Below, in pieces: positions 12,601 to 25,245 of a stretch of 64,000 nucleotides of DNA (the stretch's first letter is position 1; every line of letters starts with the position of its first letter). Origin of the DNA: Eudromia elegans (lineage: Eukaryota > Chordata > Aves > Tinamiformes > Tinamidae); the NCBI GenBank assembly GCA_003342815.1, contig PTEX01000024.1, forward strand, positions 4,849,517 through 4,913,516. Reading direction: 5' to 3'. The translations under genes and the position numbers were made by a program. Under the pieces are notes generated by a model that did not search any database, had not been told where the DNA came from, and saw only the letters and a list, made by a program, of their open reading frames with translations.

Positions 12601-13838
12601 GTTAATATTACTTACTGTGGACCAAGCTGATTCTAACTTTCATAGATAAATTGAAAGAGCATCCCTTAACGGGCATCTTTTTTCTTTCCAAAGATTATCA
12701 CTTCCATAAACATGCAATACCTATGGGTCACATCTGAAAATCCCTCCGTATTATTCCTGTTTATTTGCAAATGCAGTGGCTGCTAGAGGCCCCGGGCAGA
12801 CGGACAGCCCCCACTTATCTTCCACCAAGATTTGGATGCATGCCTGACTTTAAGGATGCGCTGCCCCGCCGCTAGCCACATCGATGCAAAAGCGAGTGCA
12901 AAATGCCACGGTAGGGAGCCAGGAGCATTGCCATGCAACTTCGCCCTGCTGGAAACAGCGAGCCAAAACACGGAGCCTGCGGGAAAAAAATCCCTGGGCT
13001 TCACGGGAGCCCCACCTGAGTACCCGAGGGGCTGGCCCTGCTCCTAGGACTGCAGCTGGAGCGGAGCCGCATCCGTGTGCGGACACTGCGGCTCTTGCAG
13101 CGGCCGGAGCAGCTCAGGTAAACCCTGCAAGTTACCTGCTCACCAGCCCAACAATAGACAAACAAACACGTAAGATTTCCTCCCAAATAAGGCTACTGTG
13201 GCTAAGTCAGCTGCTTCCCTTCAGACGAGCTTTAAGCTTTTTCTCCCTTCCTCTGCAGTCTGGCTCCCTTTTGAAGTAAAAACAAAGGAAGATTTGGGGG
13301 CTTTTTATTTAAGAAGGGAAAAAAAAACCTCTGCTTTGAAAATATTTTTCTTAGACAATTGCTGTCTCAAATTTTAACAGATACTCACTAATTTGCACCT
13401 TGTTCAAAAGCCAAATGGTAACTTTGATTTTTTATTTTTATTTTTTTCTATTTAAGCACAGTGCCTGTTTAAAAAGCACTCTTTGTCTTAGTGGCAGGAG
13501 AGAGAGTCTTAAAGAAATCAAACTACCAGCTCCCTTCCAGATTTCCACAATTTGTCATATAATTTCTTAAAAGGAGCCATAAGGCCACTCAGAGAAAAAA
13601 AAAATATGTAAAGAAAAAAGAAAATACATTTTTCACCCATCTTCTTGCAGATGAAGTAGATGGGACTAAAAAAGGAATTTCATTTGAAACATTGTATTCA
13701 AGCCTGAGAAAAACTGCCAGCGAGATGTCTCTGCTAGGGATCTCATTCTAAGGGACCAGACAGCAGAAACCAAGAGACTTTCTTCAAGGACAAAGAGAAA
13801 GGAAGTTTTGAAAGAGATAAGCTCGCTTTCATGCATCC
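12601..13838. other. Non-coding DNA, no gene seen
   Basis: A GC-rich middle (about 12780-13130) lies between AT-rich flanks. The flank at 13260-13700 is dominated by T- and A-rich tracts and by TTTAA words. A splice-bounded 70-bp segment at 13048-13117 was considered and not called. Confidence 0.45.
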
Positions 13839-13862
13839 TTTTTTTTTTAAAAAAAAAAAAAA
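13839..13862. repeat. T10-A14 self-complementary tract
   Basis: Ten T residues (13839-13848) run straight into fourteen A residues (13849-13862), forming a symmetric dA/dT junction. Such tracts are stiff, disfavour nucleosomes and can fold back on themselves. It probably arose by slippage. Confidence 0.8.
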
Positions 13863-15035
13863 GTTATACTAGCAGAGATGTGGGGTTTTGTTTTCCTGAG
13901 CTCGGTGTGTTTAAGGCAGACAAGGGGCTTGGACAACAGGCAGGGAGATGCTCTACGTGCATCTGCTTGTGACAGTGCCGTATGAATCCGACAGGGATTT
14001 AATGACAGGAGCCAGCGCTGCTCAGACTGCTCGGCCTTGCTCCAGCAACCAGGAGTTCATGGAAACGGCCGCTCGCCCCAGGGACCCCAAACCTGGTGCC
14101 CCGTCCTCATGGTACCCACTGGGAACACCCGACCAAAGGAGACCCGACCGTGGGTCCCGCCGAGCCTCTCAACCGGACGTGGTCCTGGGGAAGGGAGGTG
14201 GATTTTTATCCCAAGCCTTTGCTCTGGGGAAGGTTGGAAAAGACCAGGGAGAGAAAACACAGCCCCAGCAGCCTCAGGTTTGCTGTTGTTCATCAGTTCT
14301 GAGCATCAGAGTGTGCTGCAGTGGGTGTGTTTGCACGTCTCTAATCAACCCAACAGTTTGCATGCAGCCCTGGAAGAATGGCAAATTAACCCAATATTCT
14401 GGTGTTGGAGACATTTTTGGATGTGTTTGGTGGCAGGCCTGCCGGATCCCTCCTGCATCACGCATTTGCATCCAGGATGGTTCCTGTCCAATTGAAGCCA
14501 GAGCAAACAAAACCAAACAGCCAAATGACGTTTCCAGGAAAAAATAAATGGAGCTTAAATATCAAAACATATCTGTGCATTTCTGACATTTGTTTATAGG
14601 AACAAAACTAAAAATCAAAGTCTTGAATACAAGACCCTCATCTCTTTTCAGCTCAAAGCTTCATTCCATTTAGAAGCTCCCTCCAATTTTCTAAAGTGCT
14701 TTCAGATGGAAACCAAACCAAAAGTAACCTGAATGACATTTGCAGGGGAAGAGGTGAGCACAGTTTCGGGCTCTGCGTTCAGCTCCCTCGCGATGCACGG
14801 AGGCTGCATTTGCTCTTCCCTCTCTCCGTTCCTTCCCTGCTTGATTTTCAGGGCTCAGAAAATCACATTTTAGGGCCCGAGCTGCTGCCGCTGTCCCTGG
14901 GCAGGGCAGGCCCCGCTTCCTCCCCTGCGCCTTGCGATGCGCCTGGAGACACTCTTACCCTGGGCATGGGGACAACCCTGCATGGCAGGGGGACATCCCA
15001 CACGTTCTGCCCATGCAGACACCCTGCAGAGCAGT
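13863..15035. other. Non-coding DNA, GC-rich in parts
   Basis: Open frames of up to 199 codons occur here on competing frames, with no domain, no homology I recognise and no splice support. The sequence becomes C-rich toward 15035, leading into the minisatellite. Confidence 0.45.
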
Positions 15036-15212
15036 GGGCAGCCCCTCACCCCGCACCGAGCCCTTGGGTAGCCCCTCACCCCCGCACTGAACCCTCAGGC
15101 AGCGCCTTGTCCCCACTCCGAGCTCTTGGGCAGCCCCTTGTCCCCACTCCGAGCCCTCGGGCAGCCCCTTGTCCCCACTCCGAGCCCTCGGGCAGCCCCT
15201 CATCCCGGCGCG
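15036..15212. repeat. 31-bp minisatellite, about 5.7 copies
   Basis: Tandem units start at 15036, 15066, 15097, 15128, 15159 and 15190, so the spacing is 31 bp except for one 30-bp unit. The unit begins GGGCAGCCCCTTGTCCCCAC and ends CCGAGCCCTC. The three units from 15128 are almost identical, while the first three differ at several sites. The repeat creates proline-rich open frames in both directions that are artefacts. Similarity of the right-hand copies suggests recent expansion and possible length polymorphism. Confidence 0.9.
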
Positions 15213-17283
15213 CTTGCGTCGGCATCTGCTGCAGCCCACGGCCCCTGCAGCTTGTTTGCTTGGAAGCCGCCGTGCTTGTTTGCTTTTACTGCTAACTTTG
15301 GAGTATAAACATGCAGGCTGGGGAAAGTGTTCCTAATGCCCCATATGTTTCCCCTCAGGAGCAGCACAATTCCTGCCGATACTTCACATTTTTAAGACGC
15401 TGTCACCTCGCCAATGCTTCCTCATCACTGCAGAGGGAAGGGCTGTGAGCAGAGCCGGTCCCACACCAAACTCCCCCAAGGTCGGCCCAAAACTTCCAAA
15501 TAGGAAAAAGGAGGGATGGCTGTGGTGGGATGGGGCTGCTGTGACGAGGAGGTCACCAGGTTGCAAGGCTGTTTGCACGATCGGCTGGGAAAGCACTGCA
15601 AGCCCATCTCCTAGCCAGCAGATATCCTCCAGAGTGCATCTAATCTACCCCAGGAATAGAGACTTGACACATCCCTCTTGGGCTACTCCACAGATTCCAC
15701 TGCCAGAAAGTCATTCAGAGCATCCCTTTTTTCTCAGCATGAGCTCTGCTCCCAGGAGAGCCATGCCAAATGATGCCTTTTTGCTCTGGAAGTTTAAAAT
15801 CTTCATGTGTCAGGTTGGTGTTGCGCCTTACTTGAAATGGTTGGAAACTTCTTCGTTTCCAGGCTCACCTGGAGGCTGCTAAGCAGAAGACCAAAAGGCT
15901 GGAAAACTTTGCAAAGCAAAAAATCATGTGGAACAGGAGCGTAGGATGAAAACAGCATCCCACGCACATTTAAATACCAGCATCCAGAGTGAGCAGGATT
16001 ATGCTTTCTTGGCTTGAAACAAATGGTTCCACTTTTACTGCTGTTAATACCATTAAATAACCAAGAGAGAGAACGCTGCTGATTAGAAAATAGCACAGAG
16101 AATGACTGAAGAACATTTGCAAACATTAATCAACTTTACAGAAATGTTAACTTTCAGACCTAAAAAACCCTTGGCAGTGTCCCTGTGAAGTTATTTCGGG
16201 TGAGACTCTCTGCATACAGGAGCTGTCCCTTCGCATTAGGCTTGATCCCTGCTCACCATGCGAAAAAACAGCAGAGTGCACCCTTAATGCTTTGCAGCTA
16301 TTTGACAAGCAAAGCAACTTATTGGTGTTCTCTATGTTAATGCCACAATATTTTTCATATTTATGATATCTAATTACATTTGCTCCTGATAGTGATGTAA
16401 TGTTTAGGTACTGAAGATTGAGAAGACTGCTCTAATGTTAATATATTTACATTATTAAAAAGTAATATATTACATAGACAGTCTGCTGTGTAGGGCTGGA
16501 TTTCTAGATGAGCTCTCAAGGCAAATCCATTATCTTCTCCCTCCTCCTGTCCTCTGTACAGATTCTGATAAGTAGGATTGACTGGCAGTGTTTAAAGTGA
16601 CTGCAGCTGGTATCACGGTGCCAAAAGGGAAAAGGTATCTTACACATGCACGAAATTAAATAGGCCCAGGGGTCTCCAAGGACCACACTGCATTACCAGG
16701 CAGAGGAATTCAAGGCATTAGCTCAGAAGATCAGCACCAAAAAAAAAATAAAAATCAGGAGGAAAAGAAACAGCTGGACTCCCACGTGCAGTGCCATTAG
16801 AGGTCCTTTTCATGAAGGACCATTACATGGAAGAGGATCTCTGCAAACCCCTCTGCTTTCTAACTGGCTTTTCCCCTTTGGTCAGGAAACCGCACACATT
16901 CAGCACTCACCAGCCAGGCTGCAAAGCTATCGCTCCATCCCGATGAGGAGTGGAACAGAAACCATGTATTTGCCAAGAGGCCACGCTACTACCTTCCCTA
17001 AGGATCATCTTCCAGGAGGTGCATGTTCCCTTTGGACCAAAGTTTCCTCTGACGTTTCCTAACTGATCACATCCTCAGAGCTTCACCAGGCAATCAGGAC
17101 CCGGGGTGATGCTTCATACGTTTTTTAGGACACCTCAAAGTAGCTAACTCGAAGCCAAAATGTGTTATTCAGTATAATGCATGTGGTCAACTCAGGAAGG
17201 ACGTCAACTGCAAGTAAAAACAGGGGGACAGAGACAGAAGCTGGGTTTATCCTTCCACTGAGGGATACTCTCTAACTGAGCAA
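15213..17283. other. Non-coding DNA with AT-rich conserved-looking core
   Basis: No gene. The block at about 16310-16490 is strongly AT-rich, with TAATGTTAAT, CTAATTAC and two TAATATATT words, and looks like a constrained non-coding element. The rest is unremarkable single-copy sequence. From about 16600 the sequence becomes visibly CpG-poor. Confidence 0.45.
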
Positions 17284-17338
17284 GTGCTGAGCATCTTCAT
17301 CGTTTGCTGTGATCAATGGGAACTGAGAGTGCTCAGCC
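17284..17338. repeat. Decayed palindromic repeat (GTGCTGAGC arms)
   Basis: The left arm GTGCTGAGCA and the right arm GAGTGCTCAGC are inverted around a centre reading GATCAATGGGAACTGAG. This matches a palindrome type common in sauropsid genomes, with arms ending GTGCTGAGCAC and a centre CCCATTGACTTCAATGGG (recalled pattern, not searched). It is short and diverged. Confidence 0.45.
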
Positions 17339-20300
17339 CTTCCCGTGTAAATGCAACATCAAAAATACTGGCTCCACATCAAAAGCCCTGAAGAGCCCTT
17401 CTCTCACAGCAAAAACAAGCCACAAACACAGAAGAGGGCTTAAAGATGTCCAGCACTAACTGTGCTGAAGGATGCATTGAGAATCTAGCCTATTCAGGAT
17501 TCATTTATAAATTCCTGTTAAATGACAAATAGATGCTTTAATGAACAATAACTATAGCACTGATGCACACACAATGCTCTCAAGACATGAGTGATTGACA
17601 GTGCGGGAGGAAAGAGACAAGTCTGGAGCACACAAGCTCTGTTACTAAACACTAGATAGAATACAATACATAAATAGTTGCAGAATCCTTACTGACTACA
17701 ATAAGGCCTGCCTGGTCACCAAAGATGTGCTTATAAGCCATAATCTATCAGGCACATGAGCAGAAGACACTTCACATCAATACCAGCCAGTGAGAACCAT
17801 CACTTGCTAGTATTTAGACTCTGGACAAATTAATTAGACAACAGGGCTGCTAGAACAGGTGGAAATCCAACACCTGCTTGGCCGCGTGCATTTCCATTCA
17901 ATGCAATGTGCTGACATCTTTGAAAAGGAAAACACATGAAAACAGCTCTTCCTGGCTACCTCCAGCCCTTGGACAGCACTTGCTCTCATCCGTAATTTCT
18001 GTCTCCCCAGAGCGTGCCTACGTCGAGGAATTGGAAGTGACTCCCGGGTCAGTAATAGCGTGCGTGGCAGAGGGGGATTGCTTGCAAGTCAGAGCTGATC
18101 TGCATTGACAGAGGAGTTGTAAGGCAGCGCCTGTGATTTCTTCCCAAATTAAGCTGAGCACAAATGAGGATTCCAACCTCTTCTTCTAATGAGCACAGAG
18201 CTATAAGGACAATTACACTGACTGAAATAAAATTAATTAACACACACATTTGGGGACTAAAAATGCTTATTATCTAATATGGATGAATTTGACCTAGCTT
18301 AAAATTAATAACAGAGCCAGAACGTACACAGCATTCAGGTTGTAGAAAACTGAAATCAACATGGCACAAAGAGATACCGATGACCAATCTGATACTGAGA
18401 TTGTAAGAAGCAGGAAAAGTGGGTGAAAGCATGCTCTAGACATAAGTTTCACAGAAATTTTCTTCAATCTAATTTGTACTTGTGTTCTAACAACTGAATT
18501 TATTGGCAAGGATAAGCTGGGAAAAGTAAATAATACATAATATTTTTTAATATTTTCCAGAGCTGAAATTCTGTTCTGGAAGAAAACAAGTAAGATCCAA
18601 CACTTAACTTTCCAGGGTGAGAATGGCACTTACATAACTGGGGTCCTGGTGCCTGCATCCCAGCTTTTCAATCAGGACACGTGCTTGAAATGCTTGATCA
18701 GGAAGGCTTATTCTTTAAAAACTATTTCAAGGAGGAGAACCCAAGCAAGCTGAGGACAAGAGCATGCCATGGGGCTGTGACACGCCACCAGAGAGGCATC
18801 TGGGATTCTTGCAGATTCCAGGGTTGCCTGCACTGAACTCAAGAGATAATCATGTGTCAAGTATAAGAATTAATCAGAACTAAGCAGTTCTACACATATC
18901 ACAGATACTGGGCAACACAAGTATAACAAAGCTGCAAGTATAGTAAGGAAATAAAAATAGAGCTCTCACATGAGCTAAACTGTGACTGAAGCATGGATGC
19001 TCAGTACAATGACCATTCTTGGATGTACGATACAATGACCGTCCTCAGCCTTTCCTCGACCTTATTCCTCTAGAATACTTTTCCCAAGACTGTCCTCAAT
19101 GTGCTGGAGTTGTGCCAAGATGATTCAGTTTGTCCTCGTCCCCATTGATGGGTGGGTTGTCAGGTCCACAGGCCACCTGATGGCAGGTCTGAGTCCACGC
19201 AGAGGTACGTGACTTGCTGTCTTGTACCTTTTCTGGCCGTAGATCATTATCCGGTCAATCAACACCAGACCACAGTCACCTGTGCTTTCTGATAACAAGA
19301 AGAAAAGCCCCATAACAGACCCTAGTTATGAACCATCCACATTGCAAACTGAGCCCTACATGTAGAGTGCACTATCAAATGATGCACATAAATCTTTAGA
19401 TCTGTGTGTTTAGGACAGAAGATCTATATCTAAATATAGAGATCTAAATAGAGAAGGCAAGAGTGTTTTCTGCAATAATACCAGTGATTTCTAGCAGCTT
19501 TCTAGCACTTCCTTCTCTCTTATAGACATGGGGGAAGGAGGAGAATTGGATACACACAGTTCAACAGGATTTGGACCAGGAAGTCTAAAACTTAGCATAG
19601 CTCACGAATCCAGCAATCTTCTACATACACAAATCCAAATAAATTTAGTTTGAAGTGAATAAAATCTTCCCTATTTACTCACACACATACACCTGAGATG
19701 CCAGGCCCCCTGGGCATACAGCGGATGGGCTAACACAAAAAGCCAACCAATAACAACGTGATTCCTCAGCCAGAAAGCCACGAAAAAGAGTTTTCTGAAC
19801 AAATCCACAGGTTTATATTTGTAACCCCATTTTTCTACAGTGAAATTTCCCATATGCAACTCCCATGTAATTTCCTATTCCTTTTTCATATTTATATCCC
19901 ATTTTCCTTCTGGAGAGATTTCCTTCACTCCATCTGTCCCCAGATTCACTTCAGGATATAGACGTGATTTATTCCTATGAGAAAAAGACTGCTACAGCTC
20001 CTCCCAGCTGCTGCAAAGCAGTCCTTAACCCTGAGAAGAAGGACCCTCTCCTACTCATGTCATTATTCCCTACTACTTGCATGTTGCTTTTCTTTCCTCT
20101 TTTCATTTCTTTTTCTTTAAAAAAAAATCTGCAGTGAATTCTGCTTCAACACCCACATGTCTGCTATTGAAGCCAATCAGCAGGATTGACTCAGGTAAGT
20201 TCTTTTATAAGGTACTGATTTCTTTGTGTCTGATGTCTTTATCCAGTCTCCTTTGAAAATCCTATTTTGGCTGAGCATACTGGAGCACATGCCTCTCTCA

Positions 20301-21734
20301 CTCTCTTTCATTAGCAATTTTAGGGCAGCACCAGCGAATTCTCCATTCTTCTCTCTTGAACCTGGGAAAAAGCTGCAGTGGTTTTATCTCCTTTTGCTGT
20401 CTCCTAAGGATGTCCCGCCAACAGTCTCCTACCTCCAAAATTGAACAGGAGATGTAGGTCTTCAATAATCTGTTGGGCTGAGATTTTCAACAACATTTCA
20501 GGACACTGATTTTTCTCATTTCTCAGACTAGAATTAGTTCTGCCACCAACATTTTGCCCACGGCCTCCAACCCCAGGAGTGCTCCTAGTGTGTCTCTCTC
20601 ACAAATTATTATGCTCCAATGAGGATGTTCCTAGCAGAGCTGTAACGTGTTTGGCACAAATTCATGTTATATCTAGGTTTTGACATTGGGCTTGCTCTGT
20701 AGAAGGTAACATCAAAATTTCCTGTGAATATAAGAGTGAAAGAACCAGGCCCATAGCTCTGATTTATGCAAGTTATTTTTGTATGATAGCAAACTGAGTG
20801 TTGTATCATGAAGTCTGGAATTAATCTGCATTCTAACACTTTATAAAAACCAGGGAAAAAAAATTCCCAAATTAACATCCTCCTTAACCTTTATTTTTAT
20901 CAAGTGTACTAAATCAACTGAAGAATAATTGCTCTGAGGACTATGCCAAATGAGTGCACATTTAGTTTACATATTCCCTAATGTAATATGAATTGATGAA
21001 CTTTCTGAGATACACATGATATAAATGATCATGATGTGCCATTCTTAATTTCTTTCAATTGTCTCTACAAAACCACTTTGCTCTTAAGATGAAAAGTGCT
21101 TTAAGTGCATGCCAGGCCCACAGGAGGGAAGGAAACTCACTTGCAAGTATTTGCCCTTATGGCAAGAAAAGAAATTATTTAAAACAAAAAGGTCAAAATC
21201 TTGCTGTACAGAGACTCACCAGGACCTGAATTATTGCACAAAGTGTGGCATGGCTGTGAGCCCAGGGTTGGAGTGTTCTGAGCTCCTGGAAGAGGAAATC
21301 ACCGGAGTGCAATAGTCTGCCCTTCGTGCCAGCTTCCCCATGAACGTCCCATCTCAGCCAGCCACTTATTCCTGTCTCAGCTAAGTGAGAAGGATGAGAC
21401 ACGTTGTTTTTGCCTCATATATGAGCAGTGCAAAAGAGTCTAGCTTCAAAGCTGAGCACGTTCTCACTGTCCATACAGCATAAGGTGACCCAAAACCTCC
21501 TCCCAAAGAGGGAAGAAAAATGAGTCAGGTCTGTTCCACTGTTTGGTTTGTATCCTTTGTTAAATGCTTGCACATATTGTACAGCGCTCCCCTGGAGGAG
21601 TATGCACCTCAGTGAGCATGAAGACCTTCCAAGGACCTTCTCCAGCTCTCTTGGCTACCATAATCAAGAACACTCTGTGTTGCTTCATTACAACATGGGC
21701 TTACCAGATATTTTCCATGTCCTATGGGTCTCCC
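17339..21734. other. CpG-poor AT-rich non-coding DNA
   Basis: About 4.4 kb without a gene. CpG is notably scarce compared with either flank. There are no long repeats I can name. A 60-bp segment at 20135-20194 has splice-like ends, but two of its three frames are stopped. A near-palindrome with AGATCT ends lies at about 19420-19445. The absence of recognisable repeats does not exclude old, unrecognisable ones. Confidence 0.45.
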
Positions 21735-21804
21735 AACCTTGTAGGACCTTGGACATATCCTCTCTGGTTCTCACTTTGCCATCTGTTAACTGGGGCATAA
21801 TAAT
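21735..21804 (+). mobile_element. MIR (CORE-SINE) fragment
   Basis: GGACCTTGGACATATCCTCT followed by TTTGCCATCTGTTAACTGGG and CATAATAAT matches the MIR stretch that normally runs GACCTTGGGCAAGTCACTTA, then a CATCTGTAAAATGGGG word and ATAATA (recalled consensus). MIR is an ancient tRNA-derived SINE that is no longer active. It directly abuts the 3' end of a minus-strand CR1. Confidence 0.6.
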
Positions 21805-22135
21805 ATGTTATAGGTTTAAAGCCAAAAAAAGGATATACAATCATATGAGTCAGATGCCTTATAATACAGGCCACTGGTCTTCCCTGAATTCTCTTTTGAA
21901 TAAAAGCAAACCTCATAGAAAATACATCCTGATTGAGTTTGCTCATACTCTGAGAATCCTAAAAAAAAGTGTGGTAAATGGTGCCAATATTAATTGCCAT
22001 CACAGATGGATAACACCCACCATTGGAGGCTCACACGCTGCCTGCTACAAGGAAGAGTCCAGGAAGAAGAGAGGCTTGTTCTTCAGCCACTCACAAACCA
22101 TGATCAAATCACCCCTCAGTCTTCCTTGTGGGACA
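21805..22135 (-). mobile_element. CR1 LINE 3' end, minus strand
   Basis: Read on the minus strand, this follows the CR1 3' region in order. GACTGAGGGGTGATTTGATC (near 22105-22125) is followed by GGCAATTAATATTGGCACCA, then a GGATTCTC word, a CAATCAGGATGT word, GAATTCAGGGAAG, TGGCCTGTATTATAAGG, a TGACTCATATGAT word and TTGGCTTTAAACCTATAA at the end. These match the recalled sauropsid CR1 tail, which covers the last part of ORF2 and the 3' UTR. The copy is 5'-truncated, as usual for CR1, and carries many substitutions and small indels, implying great age. A 204-codon open frame across it on the other strand is accidental. Confidence 0.8.
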
Positions 22136-25100
22136 CTGTGTTACACTAACACCACATTATAACAGCGATATTTATCAAAATTTTCAGTCCCTCTCTTTCA
22201 ACCACATTGTTCCTCCCTGACACTGCCAGTCTCCATTCAGAGGACTGGGCACCAAGCAGGGAGGCCAGCACTGAGCTCACTATTCCTCTTTCCTCTCCTC
22301 TGTGTGCAGAGTCAAATAGCTCCCCAGCTGAAAGGGGGCTGAGTCTCCATTAACCTTGATAGGCACTCCTGCCGTGCAAATAATAATGCTCGTGGTGATC
22401 ACAGAGCTCACCACCTAGGGAGAAACTTTTCTTCTCTGACACCTGTGAGCAATCTGGAGCCATTAGCCATTTCACTCCAATACTAATGATTCTCCCTTCA
22501 GTCATTATCACTTTTTTTTTTTGGATAAAATTCTACAGTAAAACTGAATCTAACTGGTCATTAAAACCCCAAAGAAACCCTGACCGACTTGATCCCAATT
22601 GTTCCTTATGTCTGACAAGATTTGTCCCTACTGAGCATTTGACTTGCATTTTATGTTGCCTCATTAAACTGTGCTAGACTTTAATCAAGGTCAAACGGGG
22701 GCAAATTTGCCTTCCCAGAATCCAAACAGCTTTTTTGCAGGGTGCAGGTTGGTACTTTGTGTTTTCTCTTAGTCTTTTGCCACAGATGGAGCCCCATGGA
22801 TGTTCTAAACATGCTGTGCAAGGGCCATGACCTACACCTCATGAACTTCATGGAAAAACTGGGACCCATGATAGTGTATGCGTCATTAAAGTCTAACTCA
22901 AATCCTTCCCCGGTGCCTCTAAAGCAAAACTACTAGACCAGAAGGAGATCAGTGAAGAAAGGGCGCTGTGTCACATCATGAATAAAACATATTCTAATTT
23001 TATCAACACCTAGAATCCTAGTCTTTAAAACCTGAGGGTTTTTTTTTTTCCTTTATAAGGTATATGATGAAGAGCCGATTACATTTTTGATGTCTTTTAA
23101 TGATCATAATTAAGCATGATCCATCATTGTAATTTCACCACTAAATCAAGGTAGATCACCATAAAAGTAATGATAAATCATGCTTTTTGCACAACTATTC
23201 CCAAGGATGAAGCAGGAAATGAAGTTAGAGGGCTTCAGGATCCCTCTGCTTCGCTGGTAGGATACCTAGCAGTAATTGTGTCCTAATAGCTCAAACACTT
23301 TATGAGGAGGAACCACTCAACTTCCTTCAGATTCTTGGATTCATGGGATTGTCTGGCTCATATCAAGCGTTGTGCCTCTAGCCCTGCTTTCTTGCATCAG
23401 AGAAAATTAATTCTTGATCAACCATTTTGTTTATTCTCCTTCCTGGAAGACCAAGATTGATGTTTCTCATTTAAAGGAAGAGGGTACTTGAAGAAAACAG
23501 CTGCTTACTCACTATTCCCTCTGCAAACCTCATTTGCAGAAGAAGAATATAAAAAAAAACTGTACAGAAAGCCTTCACCACAGGTTGTCAGGTAGGACCC
23601 CATGGCACCAGCCATATTTCTCATTACAGCAGCCTAGTCTGTTATAAAGCTCAGAATGGGGCGTTGCATCATCTCTGGGACCATTAACATCCTGATATCA
23701 CATCTGATATTTCATCATACATTGCCTAAAGGCAACAGCCTAGATCCTATTAGGAAGTTAGATTTGTTTTGGCCAAATTCAAGTTTGAAGATCAACACGG
23801 ACTTTTCCTGAATTTCTCCTGTAATTTCAACTCTCTTAAAGATTATTCCAAAGCACTACACTCCACAGATGGCTGCCTACCCAGGAAACGTGATGAGGTT
23901 TCTTCGGGACATAAAAAGCAAAAAACTCACGCAAGTTTCCCTATCCAAAATCGGAGTGACTAAGTGTTGAAATAACCTATCGACCACTCCAGGACTCTGC
24001 GGATTTTAAAAAAAAACAAACCAACAAATCACTTGTCCATGTAGTTTTGTACAATGGAGCACGCTCAAAGCTCACAACTGAAGGCTCTTAGTGGCTCACT
24101 TAAAATATATATATATATATGATTACTCATCAGACGCTGAGTTTTGCATTTGTGAAACGCAGCGTTACCCAGGACGTCACTAGCAGGACTTTATCCACTA
24201 GATGATTTGCACGAGTTTCCTTGTAGAGGTTGCGAAGGGAACAGAACAATATCCCTTGAGAGGACAGTAAAGATGCTAAATTTCCTTCAAAATTAGAAGG
24301 ACAATAAATGAGATGCACCCTGGTTAGATTTCCTACTTTCCCACAAGCTAGCAGAGGACTCCCATCACTCTTGGTCTCCTCTCTCACATTCATTTTAATC
24401 ATATCTCTCTCATTTTCAGGTTGGATACAGCACACTCAAGTCAACCTGCCTTTGGCTCTGTGTCAAGGGTGTCATATTATCCATCCGTATTACAATGGTA
24501 ATGCTTGATAGCCAGGAAGGTCATTTCATCTCTAATAATTCCCCCCAAAGGGGATATGAAGGTAGAATGATTACTGAGTCATACACCTTCTTGCAGAATA
24601 CCTCATCCTCTTTGTTGCTAGATTATTTAAATGATAAATGGCAATTGGCCAAGGGAAAATCACTTAGAAATGAATTGTGGTCATAAGCCATAGGAAACAC
24701 AATTAGGTTTCCAGAAAGACAAAATAAAAATCATAAAAGGTTACGCTTTTTCCTAGATACACCCTAAAACATCTGCTTGAAAATATTTTAGCTTTAGCAC
24801 CACGTACCTGCTATAGGGAGGGCAATATAATGAGACAAGCTGCTAGTTCTGCAGAGCTTCTAGCCCTCCCTGCAAGAATGGTCTAATAAATTGTAACAAC
24901 CTGTCTCCCACCAGCATCTCCATGTAAACCTCAAAGCTATGGGAGGAAGAGCTGCATGGGAATTATTATCTCTGCTGTTGTGTTCTAGTAGCTAACAGAG
25001 ACACCAAGCAAGATTACAGCACCATTGCCCTGGACACCATAAAAGCACATTGTAAAAAATAGTTCCCAATTCATAGATTTTATAGCCCATGGGAAGAAGT

Positions 25101-25167
25101 TAAGCCAAACGTTTGAAGTGTTTGGAGAGGATGGACTGAAGATGGACTACTGGGCACAAAGATCAGG
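22136..25167. other. AT-rich non-coding DNA, no gene seen
   Basis: No gene is supported. The block at about 23040-23200 (TTAATGATCATAATTAAGC and later AGTAATGATAAATCATGC) and the block at about 24590-24760 are AT-rich, homeodomain-word-rich and look constrained. The CR1 at the left edge may extend a little further into this region, beyond what I can recognise. Confidence 0.45.
24105..24120. repeat. (AT)8 microsatellite
   Basis: Eight uninterrupted AT units at the right end of an A-rich stretch. A simple repeat of no evident function. Confidence 0.85.
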
Positions 25168-25245
25168 CAGGGTGCTTCAAACCCTCTGCAGATAAGCAGA
25201 ATTCAGGAGAACTTAGCACATAATCTTGCCTAGGTCATCCAGAAA
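25168..25245 (-). mobile_element. Possible MIR fragment
   Basis: GGTGCTTCAAACCCTCTGCA then a GATAAGCAGAATTCAGGAG word, ACTTAGCACATAATCTTGCC and TAGGTCATCCAG run parallel to the antisense MIR order of GATGAGGAAACTGAGGC, GTTAAGTGACTTGCCCAAGG, TCACACAG. It is much weaker than the other MIR calls in the window. Confidence 0.35.

Noticed and set aside
13048-13117. 70-bp GC-rich segment with splice-like ends
   Set aside because: Open in two frames only because it is GC-rich. The donor (GTAAAC) is weak.
13948-14547. 199-codon open frame, with others overlapping it
   Set aside because: Three frames compete over the same DNA and none has a recognisable motif.
14696-15295. 199-codon proline- and serine-rich frame
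   Set aside because: Much of it is translation of the 31-bp minisatellite.
20135-20194. 60-bp segment with TCTGCAG acceptor and CAG|GTAAGT donor
   Set aside because: The acceptor's pyrimidine tract is broken by a run of A, two frames contain stops and the sequence may be repeat-derived.
21548-22162. 204-codon plus-strand open frame
   Set aside because: It runs through a MIR and the antisense of a CR1 3' end. The frame is accidental.
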